IMG/VR virus record: IMGVR_UViG_3300044911_003152
Span: 1 to 31,511 of that record
From: a virus
Direction: 5' to 3' (one strand)
DNA: 31,511 bases
Positions 31,257-31,511 of the stretch are shown piece by piece; position 1 is the stretch's first letter; each line of letters starts with the position of its first letter. Below the pieces are notes generated by a model that worked only from the letters and a program-made list of their open reading frames with translations, searched no databases and was not told the origin of the DNA. Position numbers and translations under genes: made by a program.

Positions 31257-31457
31257 TCACTCCTCCAGGCGGCCGCGCGGTCGGCCGCGGTCGGGGACCT
31301 CGTTCAGGGGTTGCCGAGCGCCGTCACCTTGGAAGTGTGAACAGCGCGTCACCATGGTCCCGGCGGCGAGGGCGCGGGCGCCGCTCGCACCGTCAGCCGC
31401 GGCGGCGCAGCCGCGGGGGGCCTGGAAGCGTTTGCAGGTGTGGCAGATGGATTGCAC
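31257..31457 (-). CDS. Small zinc-finger protein (66 aa)
   Basis: The start is GTG at 31457. Cys5, Cys8 (CHTC), Cys17 and Cys39 suggest one zinc site, followed by a basic Arg/Gly-rich tail. It ends 1 nt before the portal ATG. Small Cys-rich proteins are common between terminase and portal genes; the function is unknown. The 54 bases to its right show no feature I can support. Confidence 0.6.
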   Translation of the reverse strand: MQSICHTCKRFQAPRGCAAAADGASGARALAAGTMVTRCSHFQGDGARQPLNEVPDRGRPRGRLEE

Positions 31458-31511
31458 GGGGCCAGAATGCCCCGCGTGGGGGGCAGGGTCAACCGGGCTG
31501 GGAGGGCGGGG

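Noticed and set aside
1-31511. CRISPR array, tRNA, rRNA or insertion sequence
   Set aside because: No short direct-repeat array, no cloverleaf-like sequence with a CCA end, no rRNA-like stretch and no transposase or terminal inverted repeats were noticed; this was read by eye only.

Overview
This window is part of the structural region of a tailed, double-stranded DNA phage or prophage with a long, probably non-contractile tail (siphophage-like). The DNA is visibly GC-rich, so nearly every gene carries long antisense ORFs that I treat as shadows. No integrase, terminase, lysis gene, tRNA or bacterial housekeeping gene is seen, so phage and prophage cannot be told apart. The host cannot be named beyond a GC-rich bacterium that uses AGGAGG-type ribosome sites and sigma70-like promoters.

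Almost all genes lie on the minus strand and are best read from right to left. The right end (31.5-27.3 kb) holds a small zinc protein, the portal, a MuF-like head morphogenesis protein with an extra Cys cluster, and an unrecognised Cys protein. From 27.2 to 19.4 kb there is an accessory stretch of small, mostly overlapping genes. It includes a short MazF/PemK-like protein, a tail-tip or hub-like protein, a ribbon-helix-helix-like protein, a zinc-ribbon protein and a GroES-like co-chaperonin. Two copies of a terminator-plus-promoter cassette punctuate it. From 19.4 to 16.4 kb come the connector and tail-tube genes: adaptor, stopper, gp10-like neck protein, tail terminator and tube protein.

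At 15.3-16.4 kb the only plus-strand genes appear. They are a tail assembly chaperone pair linked by a clear -1 frameshift signal: GGGAAAC, a 4-nt spacer and an 11-bp GC-rich stem. They occupy the usual slot between tube and tape measure, but on the opposite strand. Leftwards follow a 1752-residue tape measure protein, a 1309-residue tail-tip protein with a sialidase-like Asp box, two smaller tail-tip or fibre genes, a fibre with decapeptide repeats, and a 90-residue protein. The left edge carries an S80-type prohead protease fused to a scaffold, with an internal scaffold start, and the major capsid protein, which runs off the window.

The genes form one virion-building programme. Portal, MuF, protease, scaffold and capsid protein make the prohead; the GroES-like protein may help a host GroEL fold the capsid protein. 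Adaptor, stopper and neck proteins close the head. The chaperones load the tape measure, and tube, terminator, tip and fibre complete the tail. Three features are unusual: the chaperone module is inverted, the capsid/protease genes are separated from the portal by the whole tail block, and a promoter cassette is duplicated.
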